From contig NZ_CAJYDW010000016.1 in NCBI RefSeq assembly GCF_913774235.1, forward strand, positions 248,001 to 312,000: DNA of 64,000 bases, given 5' to 3'. The first letter of the stretch is position 1. Each line of letters starts with the position of its first letter. A model generated the notes under the pieces. That model did no database searches. It was not told the origin of the DNA and saw nothing but the letters and a program-made list of their open reading frames with translations. Source of the DNA: an uncultured Pseudomonas sp. (lineage in GTDB: Bacteria; Pseudomonadota; Gammaproteobacteria; Pseudomonadales; Pseudomonadaceae). Of this stretch, positions 34,635 to 43,408 are shown piece after piece. The position numbers were made by a program, and so were the translations under genes.

Positions 34635-35615
34635 ATGAACTATCGCAATCTCGGCCGTACCGGTCTGAAGATCTCGCCCCTCTGCCTCGGCTGCATGACC
34701 TATGGCGTGCCCGAGCGCGGCAATCATCCCTGGACGCTGCCGGAAGACCAGAGCCAGCCGCTGCTGAAGAAGGCGCTGGACCTCGGCATCAACTTCTTCG
34801 ACACCGCCAACAGCTACTCCGACGGCACCAGCGAAGAGATCGTCGGCCGCTTCCTCAAGGCCAACGCCGTGCGTGAGGAGATCGTGCTGGCGACCAAGGT
34901 GTATTTCCCGCTACGGGACCGGCCCAATGTCGGCGGCCTGTCGCGCAAGGCCATCTTCGCGGCCATCGACGCCAGCCTGCAGCGGCTGGGCACCGACTAT
35001 GTCGACCTCTACCAGATCCATCGCTGGGACTACCAGACACCCATCGAGGAGACCCTGGAAGCCCTGCACGACGTGGTCAAGGCCGGCAAGGCGCTGCACC
35101 TCGGCGCCAGCAGCATGTACGCCTGGCAATTCGCCAAGGCGCTGCACACGGCGGAACGCCATGGCTGGACGAGATTCGCCACCATGCAGAACCACGTGAA
35201 CCTGCTCGCGCGCGAAGAGGAGCGGGAAATGCTACCGCTATGTCGCGATGCCGGCATCGGCGTGATTCCCTGGAGTCCCCTGGCCCGTGGACGCCTGACC
35301 CGCGACTGGGATGCCAGCACGGCGCGCACCGAAAGCGATGCCTTCGGCAAGACGCTCTACCGGGCGAGCGAGGAGTCGGATCGCCAGATCGTCGAGGCGG
35401 TGGCCCGCATCGCCGCGGCCCGTGGCGTACCCCGCGCCCAGGTGGCCCTGGCCTGGCTACTGCAGAAACCGGGAATCGATGCGCCCATCATCGGAGCGTC
35501 CAAGCCGCAGCACCTGGACGATGCGGTGGCGGCGCTGGAACTGCGCCTGAGCGAAGAAGAGATCAGTGCCCTGGAAGCGCCCTATGTGCCGCATCCGGTG
35601 GTGGGGTTCAGCTAA
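34635..35615 (+). CDS. Aldo/keto reductase
   Basis: 326 residues forming a TIM-barrel reductase. The catalytic tetrad is visible: Asp and Tyr in FFDTANSYSDG, Lys in LATKVYF, His in YQIHRWD. NADPH-binding residues lie in the C-terminal PIIGASKPQHLDDAV. It is most like the YajO/Gpr-type reductases. GGAGG is upstream of the ATG at 34635. Substrate unknown. Confidence 0.9.
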   Translation: MNYRNLGRTGLKISPLCLGCMTYGVPERGNHPWTLPEDQSQPLLKKALDLGINFFDTANSYSDGTSEEIVGRFLKANAVREEIVLATKVYFPLRDRPNVGGLSRKAIFAAIDASLQRLGTDYVDLYQIHRWDYQTPIEETLEALHDVVKAGKALHLGASSMYAWQFAKALHTAERHGWTRFATMQNHVNLLAREEEREMLPLCRDAGIGVIPWSPLARGRLTRDWDASTARTESDAFGKTLYRASEESDRQIVEAVARIAAARGVPRAQVALAWLLQKPGIDAPIIGASKPQHLDDAVAALELRLSEEEISALEAPYVPHPVVGFS

Positions 35616-35628
35616 GCACGGGAGCAAT

Positions 35629-35660
35629 CCTCACCCCGACCCTCTCCCGGAGGGAGAGGG
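35629..35660. repeat. CTCTCCC palindrome, copy 2
   Basis: CCTCACCCCGA, then CCCTCTCCC-GGA-GGGAGAGGG. Orientation as in copy 1. It is the first of three copies filling the 320-base gap between the aldo/keto reductase and azoR. No gene is seen in this gap. Confidence 0.82.
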
Positions 35661-35790
35661 GGAAGAGCGGGTCGGTGCGGTTGGATGAGTCCTGGCGCCC
35701 AAGATCCGGTAGAGCTTGCTGCACTCTTTGGAAGTGAGGGGTCTTCAGGCGTACCCGAATCTCACTTCACAAAGACAAGGGCCGCTTTGC

Positions 35791-35827
35791 TCCCCTCTCC
35801 CCAAGGGAGAGGGGCTGGGGGTGAGGG
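35791..35827. repeat. CTCTCCC palindrome, copy 3
   Basis: TCCCCTCTCCCC-AA-GGGAGAGGGG, then CTGGGGGTGAGGG. The orientation is opposite to copy 2, so the pair makes a large inverted repeat. Confidence 0.82.
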
Positions 35828-35888
35828 CCGCTTCACTCCGACCTGGACTCAGCGGACTACCCCTGCCCGAGTGCGAGGAGCAGCTAGC

Positions 35889-35926
35889 TCCCCTCTCCCT
35901 AAGGGAGAGGGGCCGGGGGTGAGGGT
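35889..35926. repeat. CTCTCCC palindrome, copy 4
   Basis: CCCCTCTCCC-TA-AGGGAGAGGGG, then CCGGGGGTGAGGG. Same orientation as copy 3. It ends just before the azoR stop. Confidence 0.82.
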
Positions 35927-35935
35927 CACCCAGAC

Positions 35936-36538
35936 TCAGGCGTACTGCTCGGCGATCTGCCGCTCGGCGCTGGCCAGGGCGGCGCCCTTGGCTTCGTCGC
36001 CGTAGGCCAGGCCCTCGGCGCGGACGATCTGGACGTCGGTGATACCGAGGAAGCCCAGCAGCAGCTTCAGGTACTCCTCATGGGCGATCCCGGTGGGCTT
36101 GCCGGCATGGATGCCACCCGCGGTGGAAACGATGATCGCCTTCTTGCCGGCGCAGAGACCTTCCGGACCGGCTTCGGTGTAGCGGAAGGTGGTGCCCGCC
36201 ACGGTGATGCGATCGATCCAGGCCTTGAGTTGGGTCGGGATGGTGAAGTTGTACATGGGCGCGCCCAGCACCAGCACGTCGGCGGCGAGGAATTCCTGCA
36301 GGGCGCGGGCGTTGCGCTCGGCTTCGTCGCGCTGCTCGGCGGTGCGCTGTTCGGCGGGCGTGGCGCCAGCGGCCAGGCTGGCACCGGAAAAGTGACCCAG
36401 GGCATCGTGGGCCAGATCGTGATAGGTCACGTCCAGCGCCGGATTGGCCGCTTTCAGGGCCGCAACCACCTTGGCGCCCAGGGCGCGGGAAGCGGAATGA
36501 TCGCCGAGGATGCTGGAGTCGATGTGCAGTAGTTTCAT
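35936..36538 (-). CDS. azoR: FMN-dependent NADH-azoreductase
   Basis: 200-residue flavodoxin-fold NADH:quinone/azo reductase. [21 protein letters not shown] binds the FMN phosphate, [17 protein letters not shown] is the AzoR signature, and [10 protein letters not shown] is a further flavin loop. I use the ATG at 36538; the in-frame extension to 36631 does not match the family. Divergent from a LysR gene, which probably controls it in response to quinones or thiol stress. Confidence 0.93.
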   Translation of the reverse strand: MKLLHIDSSILGDHSASRALGAKVVAALKAANPALDVTYHDLAHDALGHFSGASLAAGATPAEQRTAEQRDEAERNARALQEFLAADVLVLGAPMYNFTIPTQLKAWIDRITVAGTTFRYTEAGPEGLCAGKKAIIVSTAGGIHAGKPTGIAHEEYLKLLLGFLGITDVQIVRAEGLAYGDEAKGAALASAERQIAEQYA

Positions 36539-36648
36539 GGCGGTGGTCCTGTGGAGTTCGAGAAGATGAGTCCAGGCTACCGATAAGTCGAATGATCGAT
36601 TAGTCCCGTAGAATGCGATGCATCGTCCCATGGGTAGGACAATCCGCC

Positions 36649-37557
36649 ATGCAAGATCTCAACGACCTCGCCTACTTCGCCAAGGTGGTGGAAGCCGGCG
36701 GCTTCGCTGCCGCCGGACGGCTGCTGGGCATTCCCAAGTCGCGGCTGTCCCGGCGCATCGCCGAACTGGAGACGCGCCTGGGTGCGCGCCTGCTGCAGCG
36801 CACCACCCGCACCCTGACCCTGACCACCCTGGGTGAGCGCTACCTGGTGCACTGCCAGGCGCTGCTGCGCGAGGCGGAGAGTGCCGCCGAAACGGCGGCC
36901 AGCCTGTCCAGCGAACCGCGCGGGCCGCTGCGGGTGTCCTGTCCGGTGGCCCTGGCGCAAGATTATCTGCCCGACGTCGTCACCCGCTTCCTGCAGCGCT
37001 ATCCCCAGGTGCAACTGGAGATGGTGCTGGTCAATCGGCGGGTGGACGTGGTCAACGAGGGCCTCGACGTGGCCTTGCGCGTAAGGGACGTCGACGACGT
37101 CGAGCCGGGGCTGATCGTGCGCCGCTTGCGCCAGGCCTCCGGGGTGCTGGTGGCCGCACCCGACTTTCTCGTCGGTCGCCAGCTGGATGCACCGGAAGCC
37201 CTGTTGGGGGTTCCCCTGCTCGGTGCCTTGGAGCTGGATCGCCGGGTGCACCTGCGCATGGTCGGCCCCAACGGCCAGCGCCGTGAGCTGGTGCTGGAAG
37301 CTCGGCTGGGCATCGACGACTTCAGCGTCCGCAAGACCGCCGCCCTGGCGGGCCTCGGCTACACGATGCTGCCGCTGCTCTATTGCGAGGCCGAACTGGC
37401 CGAGGGTCGCCTGCAACGCTTGCTGCCGGACTGGTCGTTGCCCGGTGGTCACCTGCAGGCCGCCTATGCCCACAGACGCGGCCAGCTGCCGGCGGTGCGT
37501 GCCTGGCTGGAGCACCTGGAGGACAGCTTCCGCGATCAGGGCGGGATGCCCGTCTAG
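36649..37557 (+). CDS. LysR-family regulator beside azoR
   Basis: 302 residues: LysR helix-turn-helix ([37 protein letters not shown]) and an effector domain of the DsdC/AaeR-like group. The ATG at 36649 has AGGA upstream. Divergent from azoR; the gap holds the palindrome CGATGCATCG. The stop overlaps the convergent LysE gene by four bases. Confidence 0.87.
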   Translation: MQDLNDLAYFAKVVEAGGFAAAGRLLGIPKSRLSRRIAELETRLGARLLQRTTRTLTLTTLGERYLVHCQALLREAESAAETAASLSSEPRGPLRVSCPVALAQDYLPDVVTRFLQRYPQVQLEMVLVNRRVDVVNEGLDVALRVRDVDDVEPGLIVRRLRQASGVLVAAPDFLVGRQLDAPEALLGVPLLGALELDRRVHLRMVGPNGQRRELVLEARLGIDDFSVRKTAALAGLGYTMLPLLYCEAELAEGRLQRLLPDWSLPGGHLQAAYAHRRGQLPAVRAWLEHLEDSFRDQGGMPV

Positions 37558-38138
37558 ACCACCGTCGCCCAGGCCGAGGCGAGTAGCAGCGCCGCCATCC
37601 CCAGGTTGAAACCGCGCCAGGCGCGGGTCGATTTCAGGCCATGCGCCGCCACCCGGCCGAGCAGGGCCCAGAGCCCCAGGCAGGGTACGGACACCAACAG
37701 GAACACCAGTCCCAGCATCAGCACCTGCCGCCAGAGATCGGCGCCGGGCTCGGCATAGACGGTCACCACCGCCAGCGCCATGCTCCAGCTCTTGGGGTTG
37801 AGCACCTGCAGCCCGGCGGTGCCGCCGAAACCCAGGCGGGCACCGTCGTCCGCCACTGTGGGCGCTCCGGCCCGCGCCAACTGCCAGGCCAGCCAGCTCA
37901 GCCAGAGCACTCCGGCCCAGGCCAGGCCGCGCTGCCAGTCGGGATGCTGGGCGAGGGTCTGGCCAAGGCCGAAGCCCACCACCAGCACCAGGGCCACCGC
38001 GCCCAGGCTGCCACCCAGCACCAGCGGCAGGCTGGCCCGGGCGCCATGGCGGGCGCTATGGCCGAGGATGAGCACATTGGTCGGTCCCGGGGTGATGGAG
38101 GCGACCAGGGCGAACAGCAGAAAGGGCAGCAGGGACAT
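37554..38138 (-). CDS. LysE/RhtB-family amino acid exporter
   Basis: 194 residues with six hydrophobic segments and the LysE opening FALVASITPGPTNVLILGHSARHG. Exports amino acids or related metabolites. The ATG at 38138 follows AGGAG; the open frame reaches 38549 but upstream codons overlap the AraC gene in another frame. Adjacent to an AraC regulator with a shared operator-like sequence upstream of both. Confidence 0.88.
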   Translation of the reverse strand: MSLLPFLLFALVASITPGPTNVLILGHSARHGARASLPLVLGGSLGAVALVLVVGFGLGQTLAQHPDWQRGLAWAGVLWLSWLAWQLARAGAPTVADDGARLGFGGTAGLQVLNPKSWSMALAVVTVYAEPGADLWRQVLMLGLVFLLVSVPCLGLWALLGRVAAHGLKSTRAWRGFNLGMAALLLASAWATVV

Positions 38139-38185
38139 GGGAGACTCCTGAGAGGACTGAGCCGCCAGGGTCGCAAGCCTTGCCG

Positions 38186-39025
38186 CTAGCGGTCTGGAAG
38201 ATTCGAGCAGCGCGCGCGGTAAGCAGCGGGGGTCAGACCATAGGCGCGGCGGAACCAGCGACCCAGGTGACTCTGGTCGGCGAAGCCCAGGGCGGCGGCG
38301 GTCTCCGCCGGCGACAGGCCTTCGGCCAGCAGGCGGCGTGCCCGCGACAGCCGCAGTTGCACCAGATAGGCATGGGGCGCCAGGCCAAAGGCGGCCTTGA
38401 AGGCACGGGTCAGGCGGAATCTGTCCACCCGGCAGGCCTGGGCCAAGTCTTCCAGGCCGATGTCTTCGTGGTGATGGGCATGCAGGAAGTCGCGGGCGCG
38501 CAAGGCCACCTGGGGCAGCCGCGGATCGCCGGCCTGGGGCGCCCGCCATTGCAGTTGCGGCAGGAGGCGCAGCAGCAGGGCGTCGAGGGCGCTCTGGCGG
38601 ACGATGCGCAATTCCGGGCGGCTCAGGACCTCATGGGCCCAGGCCACGGCGCGGTGCAGCTCGGCCTGCTCCACCAGAGTCCGGGCGAAGCCGGGTTCGC
38701 CCAGGGGCCGGGCGTCGCCATGCAGCCCTTGCAGCTCACGCGCCAGCCACTGGGGATCGAGATAGAGCATGGAATAGGTGAAGCCCTCGGCCTCCGGCGC
38801 CTGGCCGTCGTGCAGTTCGCCGGGCTCCAGGAGAAAGACCTGCCCCGGGGTGCTCAGGTGGCGCTGGCCACGGCAGTGGAATTGCTGCAGGCCCTGCTCG
38901 GTGTAGCCCACCAGATAGGCGTCGTGCCAGTGCGGGTCATAGGCATGGCCCTCGAAATGGGCGCGCAGGGTCTCGATGCCGGTCTCGGCGTCCTGCTGCA
39001 GCTGGATCCAGTGATCGTCGGCCAT
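38186..39025 (-). CDS. AraC-family regulator of the LysE exporter
   Basis: 279 residues: N-terminal cupin-like effector domain (EGHAYDPHWHDAYLVGYTEQG) and C-terminal double helix-turn-helix (GLEDLAQACRVDRFRLTRAFK and SPAETAAALGFADQSHLGRWFRRAYG). It ends with CSNLPDR, encoded by the operator-like repeat. It sits upstream of the LysE gene in the same direction and likely activates amino acid export when its ligand accumulates. No clear ribosome site before the ATG. Confidence 0.86.
   Translation of the reverse strand: MADDHWIQLQQDAETGIETLRAHFEGHAYDPHWHDAYLVGYTEQGLQQFHCRGQRHLSTPGQVFLLEPGELHDGQAPEAEGFTYSMLYLDPQWLARELQGLHGDARPLGEPGFARTLVEQAELHRAVAWAHEVLSRPELRIVRQSALDALLLRLLPQLQWRAPQAGDPRLPQVALRARDFLHAHHHEDIGLEDLAQACRVDRFRLTRAFKAAFGLAPHAYLVQLRLSRARRLLAEGLSPAETAAALGFADQSHLGRWFRRAYGLTPAAYRARCSNLPDR
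38189..38210. promoter_or_regulatory. Operator-like repeat upstream of the LysE gene
   Basis: The core GGTCTGGAAGATTCG lies 51 bases before the LysE start and also forms the last codons of the AraC gene. It recurs at 39077 with 21 of 22 positions identical, at the same distance from the AraC start. Confidence 0.65.
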
Positions 39026-39058
39026 GGCGAGAAGAAGGGGATCTGCGGGCTTTCCAGT

Positions 39059-39997
39059 CTAGGGTGAGATCCCGCGGCGGTCTGGAAGATTCGTGCAGTC
39101 CTGGCGACCCAGACGCGCGGGCAGCTCCCGCGCCAGATGACGGATCAACTCGGACAGTCGGCGCGGCACGTGGCGCTGCTGGCGGTGCACCGCATAGATG
39201 GCCGCCGCCGGGGCCTCATGATCGGTTAGCACCGGCACCAGGGCGCCACTGGCGATCAGCTCGGCGACGTCCCATTCCGATCTCAGGATCAGGCCATGGC
39301 CGTCCAGCGCCAGGCGTACCATCACCTCGCCGTCATTGCTGCTCAGGCTGCCACGGACCTTCTGGGCGAAGTGCTGGCCGTTCTTGGTGAAGCGCCAGAC
39401 GGCGTAATCGCCGGCATCCTGGCGCAGCACCAGGCAATTGTGCCGCGCCAGGTCAGCCACGCTTTGCGGAATACCGGCCTGGGCCAGGTAGGCCGGGGCG
39501 GCGCAGAGCAGGCGGCGGTTGTCCAGCAGGCGGTGGGCGATGACCCGGGCGTCCGGCGGCTCGCCGACGCGGATGTCCAGGTCGAAGGGACCGTCCAGCA
39601 GATTCACCGGATGGCTGGAGAGGTGCAGGTTGAGTTCCAGCTCGGGATGATGGCGGGCGAAGTCCGATAGCAGTGGCGCCAGGTGGCGGCGGCCGAAGCC
39701 AAAGGTGGCGTTGAGATTGAGCGCACCGGCGAGGGGCGCATCGGGCCGACCGACCGCTGCTTCCAGGTCTTCCAGCTGAGTCAGCAGCGGACGGGCCCCT
39801 TCCAGATAGCGCAGGCCTTCCGGCGTTAGGTCCAGCCGCCGGGTGGTGCGGCGGATCAGCTGCACGCCCAGGCGCCGCTCCAGGGCGGTAAGTCTCTTGC
39901 TGACGGCCGCCAGCGATAGCCCCAGCTCCCGGGCGGCGGCGGTCAAGCTGGGGTGGCCAGCCAGGCGAACGAAGAAGGCGAGGTCATCGGTAGACAA
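39059..39997 (-). CDS. LysR-family regulator of the tartrate/D-malate dehydrogenase gene
   Basis: About 312 residues with a LysR helix-turn-helix (DDLAFFVRLAGHPSLTAAARELGLSLAAVSKRL) and effector domain. No ATG lies at the expected N-terminus. I use the TTG at 39997, just after GGAA and directly next to a T-N11-A operator. The frame stays open far upstream but that part is antisense to the dehydrogenase gene. It resembles DmlR-type activators of the divergent dehydrogenase. It ends CTNLPDRRGISP. Confidence 0.78.
   Translation of the reverse strand: MSTDDLAFFVRLAGHPSLTAAARELGLSLAAVSKRLTALERRLGVQLIRRTTRRLDLTPEGLRYLEGARPLLTQLEDLEAAVGRPDAPLAGALNLNATFGFGRRHLAPLLSDFARHHPELELNLHLSSHPVNLLDGPFDLDIRVGEPPDARVIAHRLLDNRRLLCAAPAYLAQAGIPQSVADLARHNCLVLRQDAGDYAVWRFTKNGQHFAQKVRGSLSSNDGEVMVRLALDGHGLILRSEWDVAELIASGALVPVLTDHEAPAAAIYAVHRQQRHVPRRLSELIRHLARELPARLGRQDCTNLPDRRGISP
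39077..39098. promoter_or_regulatory. Operator-like repeat upstream of the AraC gene
   Basis: The second copy of the GGTCTGGAAGATTCG element, 52 bases before the AraC start and inside the last codons of the LysR gene. It suggests autoregulation. Confidence 0.65.
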
Positions 39998-39998
39998 G

Positions 39999-40021
39999 AT
40001 TCTTGATTCCAGGTTAAGAAT
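39999..40021. promoter_or_regulatory. LysR box (ATTCTT-N11-AAGAAT)
   Basis: ATTCTT and AAGAAT are perfect inverted arms with an 11-base spacer, the classic LysR geometry. It lies between the LysR gene and the divergent tartrate/D-malate dehydrogenase gene and touches the proposed TTG start. Confidence 0.72.
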
Positions 40022-40102
40022 GGCTTTCCCTTTGGCGGGATTGTACGCCTCCGGCGCAGGACTACACTGGGTCCATTCCATCCAGCCTGCCGGAGAAAGC
40101 CC

Positions 40103-41188
40103 ATGCAAGCGTCCAAGCCCCACAAGATCGCGGTCATCGCCGGCGACGGCATCGGCAAGGAAGTCATGCCCGAGGGCATCCGGGTGCTGGACGCCGCCGC
40201 CCGCCGTTTTGGTATCGACCTGCAATGGGACCACTTCGACTTCGCCAGCGCCGAGTACTACCAGGCCCACGGCAAGATGCTGCCGGACGACTGGTTCGAG
40301 ACGCTCAAGGACTACGACGCCCTCTATTTCGGTGCCGTCGGCTGGCCGGACGTGGTGCCCGACCACATCTCGCTCTGGGGTTCGCTGCTGCAATTCCGCC
40401 GCCGCTTCGACCAGTACGTCAACCTGCGGCCTTGCCGGCTGATGCCCGGGGTCAAGGCACCCCTGGCCAATCGCCAGCCCGGCGACATCGACTTCTATGT
40501 GGTGCGCGAGAACACCGAGGGCGAGTATTCCAGCGTCGGCGGCATCATGTTCGAAGGCACCGAGCGCGAGGTGGTGATCCAGGAAACGGTCATGACCCGT
40601 CACGGTACCGATCGTATCCTCAAGTTCGCCTTCGACCTGGCCCAGCAGCGGCCGCGCCAGAAGCTGACCTCGGCCACCAAGTCCAACGGCATCGCCATCA
40701 CCATGCCCTGGTGGGACAAGCGCGTGGAGGAGATGGGCAAGGCCTATCCGGACGTGGCGGTGGACAAGTTCCACATCGACATCCTCACCGCCAACTTCGT
40801 CCTGCATCCGGATTGGTTCGACGTGGTGGTGGCCAGCAACCTTTTCGGCGACATCCTCTCCGACCTGGGCCCGGCCTGCACCGGCACCATCGGCATCGCC
40901 CCCTCGGCCAACATCAATCCGGAGCGCAATTTCCCCAGTCTGTTCGAGCCGGTGCATGGCTCGGCGCCGGACATCGCCGGCAAGGGCATCGCCAATCCCA
41001 TCGGCCAGATCTGGTGCGGCGCCATGATGCTGGAGCACCTCGGCCATGCCGAGGCCGGCGCTGCCGTGGTGGCGGCCATCGAGGCGGTGCTGCGCCAGGG
41101 TCCCGAACAGGCGCCCCTGACCCGCGACCTCGGCGGCCAGGGCACCACTGAAAGCCTGGGTCAGGCTATCGCCGCGGCCCTGGCCTGA
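40103..41188 (+). CDS. Tartrate dehydrogenase/decarboxylase or D-malate dehydrogenase
   Basis: 361 residues of the isocitrate/isopropylmalate dehydrogenase family, NAD-dependent oxidation with decarboxylation. Substrate-site residues lie in LRPCRLMPG, YVVRENTEGEYSSVGG and the metal-binding Asp in LFGDILSDLGPA; NAD contact at PVHGSAPDIAGKGIANP. The protein matches the TtuC/DmlA group that act on tartrate, D-malate or 3-isopropylmalate. GGAG is 8 bases before the ATG. Controlled by the divergent LysR gene. Confidence 0.9.
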   Translation: MQASKPHKIAVIAGDGIGKEVMPEGIRVLDAAARRFGIDLQWDHFDFASAEYYQAHGKMLPDDWFETLKDYDALYFGAVGWPDVVPDHISLWGSLLQFRRRFDQYVNLRPCRLMPGVKAPLANRQPGDIDFYVVRENTEGEYSSVGGIMFEGTEREVVIQETVMTRHGTDRILKFAFDLAQQRPRQKLTSATKSNGIAITMPWWDKRVEEMGKAYPDVAVDKFHIDILTANFVLHPDWFDVVVASNLFGDILSDLGPACTGTIGIAPSANINPERNFPSLFEPVHGSAPDIAGKGIANPIGQIWCGAMMLEHLGHAEAGAAVVAAIEAVLRQGPEQAPLTRDLGGQGTTESLGQAIAAALA

Positions 41189-41189
41189 G

Positions 41190-42068
41190 ATGGACGGCCT
41201 CTTTGCGGGATTCGAACAGCGGCGGCTGAACGTCGACGGCGTCGAGATCAACTGCCGCATCGGCGGTCAGGGTCCGGCGCTGCTGCTGCTCCATGGCCAT
41301 CCGCAGACACTTGTCATGTGGCATCGGGTGGCGCCACGCCTGGCCGAGCGCTTCACCCTGGTGGCCGCCGATCTGCGCGGCTATGGCGACAGCGCCAAGC
41401 CGGCAGCGGGTGCCGAGGCGTACAGCAAGCGCACCCTGGCGCGGGACAACGTCGAGCTGATGCGCCTGCTCGGCCATGAGCGCTTCGCCGTGCTGGCCCA
41501 TGACCGCGGCGCCCGGGTGGCCCATCGCCTGGCGCTGGATCATCCCGCGGCGGTGGAGCGACTGCTGCTGCTGGACATCGCCCCGACTCTGGCCATGTAT
41601 CGGCAGACCGACGAGGCCTTCGCCCGCGCCTATTGGCACTGGTTCTTCCTGATCCGCCCGGCGCCGCTGCCGGAGCGGCTGATCGAGGCCGATCCGGAAG
41701 GCTATCTCAAGGGCGTGATGGGGACCCGCAGTGCCGGCCTGGCACCCTTTCCGCCGGAGGTACTGGCCGAATACCTGCGCTGCCTGAGCCTGCCCGGCAC
41801 CGCCCGCGGTATCTGCGAGGATTATCGCGCCAGCGCCGGGATCGACCTGGCGCATGACCAGGCCGATCTGGATGCGGGTCGCCGGCTGGAATTGCCGCTG
41901 CGAATACTCTGGGGCGCGGAAGGCACCGTGGGGCGCTGCTTCGATCCCCTCGCCGAGTGGCGTCAGGTGGCCACCCAGGTCAGCGGTCGCGCCTTGCCGG
42001 GCGGTCATTACCTGGCGGAGGAATTACCGGATCTGGTCGCCGACGAGGCCCTGGCCTTCTTCGGTTGA
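41190..42068 (+). CDS. Haloacetate dehalogenase-like alpha/beta hydrolase
   Basis: 292 residues close to fluoroacetate dehalogenases. Nucleophile Asp105 lies in HDRGAR with Arg106 and Arg109 for carboxylate binding; acid Asp129; halide-site His150-Trp151 (YWHWFF) and Tyr212; catalytic His273. All key positions of that family are present. It follows the dehydrogenase stop by one base, so the two are probably co-transcribed. The true substrate may be a natural 2-substituted acid. Epoxide hydrolase is a less likely alternative. Confidence 0.8.
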   Translation: MDGLFAGFEQRRLNVDGVEINCRIGGQGPALLLLHGHPQTLVMWHRVAPRLAERFTLVAADLRGYGDSAKPAAGAEAYSKRTLARDNVELMRLLGHERFAVLAHDRGARVAHRLALDHPAAVERLLLLDIAPTLAMYRQTDEAFARAYWHWFFLIRPAPLPERLIEADPEGYLKGVMGTRSAGLAPFPPEVLAEYLRCLSLPGTARGICEDYRASAGIDLAHDQADLDAGRRLELPLRILWGAEGTVGRCFDPLAEWRQVATQVSGRALPGGHYLAEELPDLVADEALAFFG

Positions 42069-42143
42069 GTCGCCTGCCGTAAAGGAGTGTTTCGTCATCT
42101 TTTTGTAATAAAACGTGACGTAGTTGGAAATGAGCGGGTCCTA

Positions 42144-42163
42144 TTCGTGAAATTTTCGTGAAA
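42144..42163 (+). promoter_or_regulatory. Two TTCGTGAAA direct repeats 11 bases apart
   Basis: TTCGTGAAA at 42144-42152 and again at 42155-42163, one helical turn apart, directly before the PAP2 ribosome site. This geometry suits OmpR-family response regulators. The preceding 70 bases are AT-rich with TTTTTGTAATAAAA. Confidence 0.5.
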
Positions 42164-42173
42164 CGAGGACCCG

Positions 42174-42965
42174 ATGAAAGATCCACTCTTCACTGCCACC
42201 TGGCAATGGCGCCGCCTGGCGCTGGGCCAGGGCCTGGCGCTTGGCCTGCTGCTGCTCTGGCTGATCCCTGGCGTTCGCAGCCAACTGCTCACCTTCGACG
42301 CCGGGTTGTTCCACGCCCTCAATGCGCCGCTGGCACATTCCACCGCCTGGCTCTATCTCTGGACCTTCTTCAGCCTCCGGCCGGTGGATGCCCTGGTCGG
42401 CCTGATCCTGCTGGCGCTCCTGGTGCGCGGCGATTGGGCCTATCCGGCCCGGCAGGTACGGCCAGCGCTGGCGGCCTTCGTCGGCTTGCTGGTGATCCTG
42501 CTGATCGTGCGGACCCTGTTGACCAAGGGCATCGAAGCCGCGGGCCTGCAGCACGCCAGTCCGTCCGATGTGCTCTCCGGTGCCTATCTGCTCAGCGAGC
42601 GCTTTCCCGGGCTGGAGCACGGCTGGGAATTGAAGGACAGATCCGGCGCCAGCTTTCCCGGTGACCATGCCTCGGTGCTGCTGCTCTGGGCGCTGTTCAT
42701 GGCCCATTTCACCCGCGGTGGACGCCGGCTGGTGGTGGCCGCGCTGGCCGTGCTGTTCATGCTGCCGCGCCTGGTGGCGGGCGCCCACTGGGGATCGGAT
42801 GACTACATCGGCGGTCTGGCGCTGGCGCTCAGTGTCATCAGCCTGGGTCTGCATACTCCGCTGGCGGCATGGTTCGCCCGCCAGGGGGAGCGCCTGCTGA
42901 CGCCACCACTGTGCTGGTTGGGCCGACTGCCGGTGGTCGGCCGTTTGAGTCTGTTGCGGAGTTAA
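42174..42965 (+). CDS. PAP2-family membrane phosphatase
   Basis: 263 residues with about six membrane helices and PAP2 catalytic motifs: SFPGDHAS (motif 2, PGDH in place of PSGH) and RLVAGAHWGSDDYIGG (motif 3, His and Asp). These enzymes remove phosphate from undecaprenyl or lipid pyrophosphates, or modify lipid A. The stop overlaps the next convergent gene by four bases. A two-component style direct repeat lies just upstream. Confidence 0.86.
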   Translation: MKDPLFTATWQWRRLALGQGLALGLLLLWLIPGVRSQLLTFDAGLFHALNAPLAHSTAWLYLWTFFSLRPVDALVGLILLALLVRGDWAYPARQVRPALAAFVGLLVILLIVRTLLTKGIEAAGLQHASPSDVLSGAYLLSERFPGLEHGWELKDRSGASFPGDHASVLLLWALFMAHFTRGGRRLVVAALAVLFMLPRLVAGAHWGSDDYIGGLALALSVISLGLHTPLAAWFARQGERLLTPPLCWLGRLPVVGRLSLLRS

Positions 42966-43210
42966 CGCGCGGCGGCCAGGGCCGGCAGCAATTGCTGGTC
43001 GATGGCCTGGCGCACCGCCGGCAGCAGCGCCGCGCTGCCGGACAGCAGCTCCTGGATCAACTGGCGCAAGGCGACGGCGCGCTCCTGGGTGAGGGCGGTC
43101 AGCGCCTGGCGACAGGCGTCGTCCGCCGAGGCTTCCGGGGTGACGTTGAAGCCCAGCGCGCGCAGGCGGTCGCGGAAGTCATCCTGGTCGATCAGGTCGG
43201 CGATCATCAT
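42962..43210 (-). CDS. Small helical protein, unknown
   Basis: 82 residues starting MMIADLIDQDDFRDRLRALGF, all-helical and soluble, with a C-terminal AAVRQ...LLPALAAAR stretch. I use the ATG at 43210; the frame is open upstream but without a start in a good context. No family recognised. Confidence 0.65.
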   Translation of the reverse strand: MMIADLIDQDDFRDRLRALGFNVTPEASADDACRQALTALTQERAVALRQLIQELLSGSAALLPAVRQAIDQQLLPALAAAR

Positions 43211-43408
43211 GGCACTGCCCTCTGGTGTCTTTGGTCGGATTCTCGCATTGGCGACGTCGACGGCAAGCCAGGCTGGCGCCAGCACGCAGCCCGATGTCGT
43301 TTTTGGATAGGGCGGTAGCCGCCGACCAGGCAATGTAGGTTTATTACGACATTCGCTCGGACAATCTGCCGCAGGGGCAATCGACGAGATCGGCGGTAGA
43401 ATGGCACC

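Noticed and set aside
40000-41260. Long upstream extension of the LysR frame (a fused protein of 733 residues)
   Set aside because: The extension is antisense to the tartrate/D-malate dehydrogenase gene and shows no domain; the LysR N-terminus and the LysR box fix the start near 39997.
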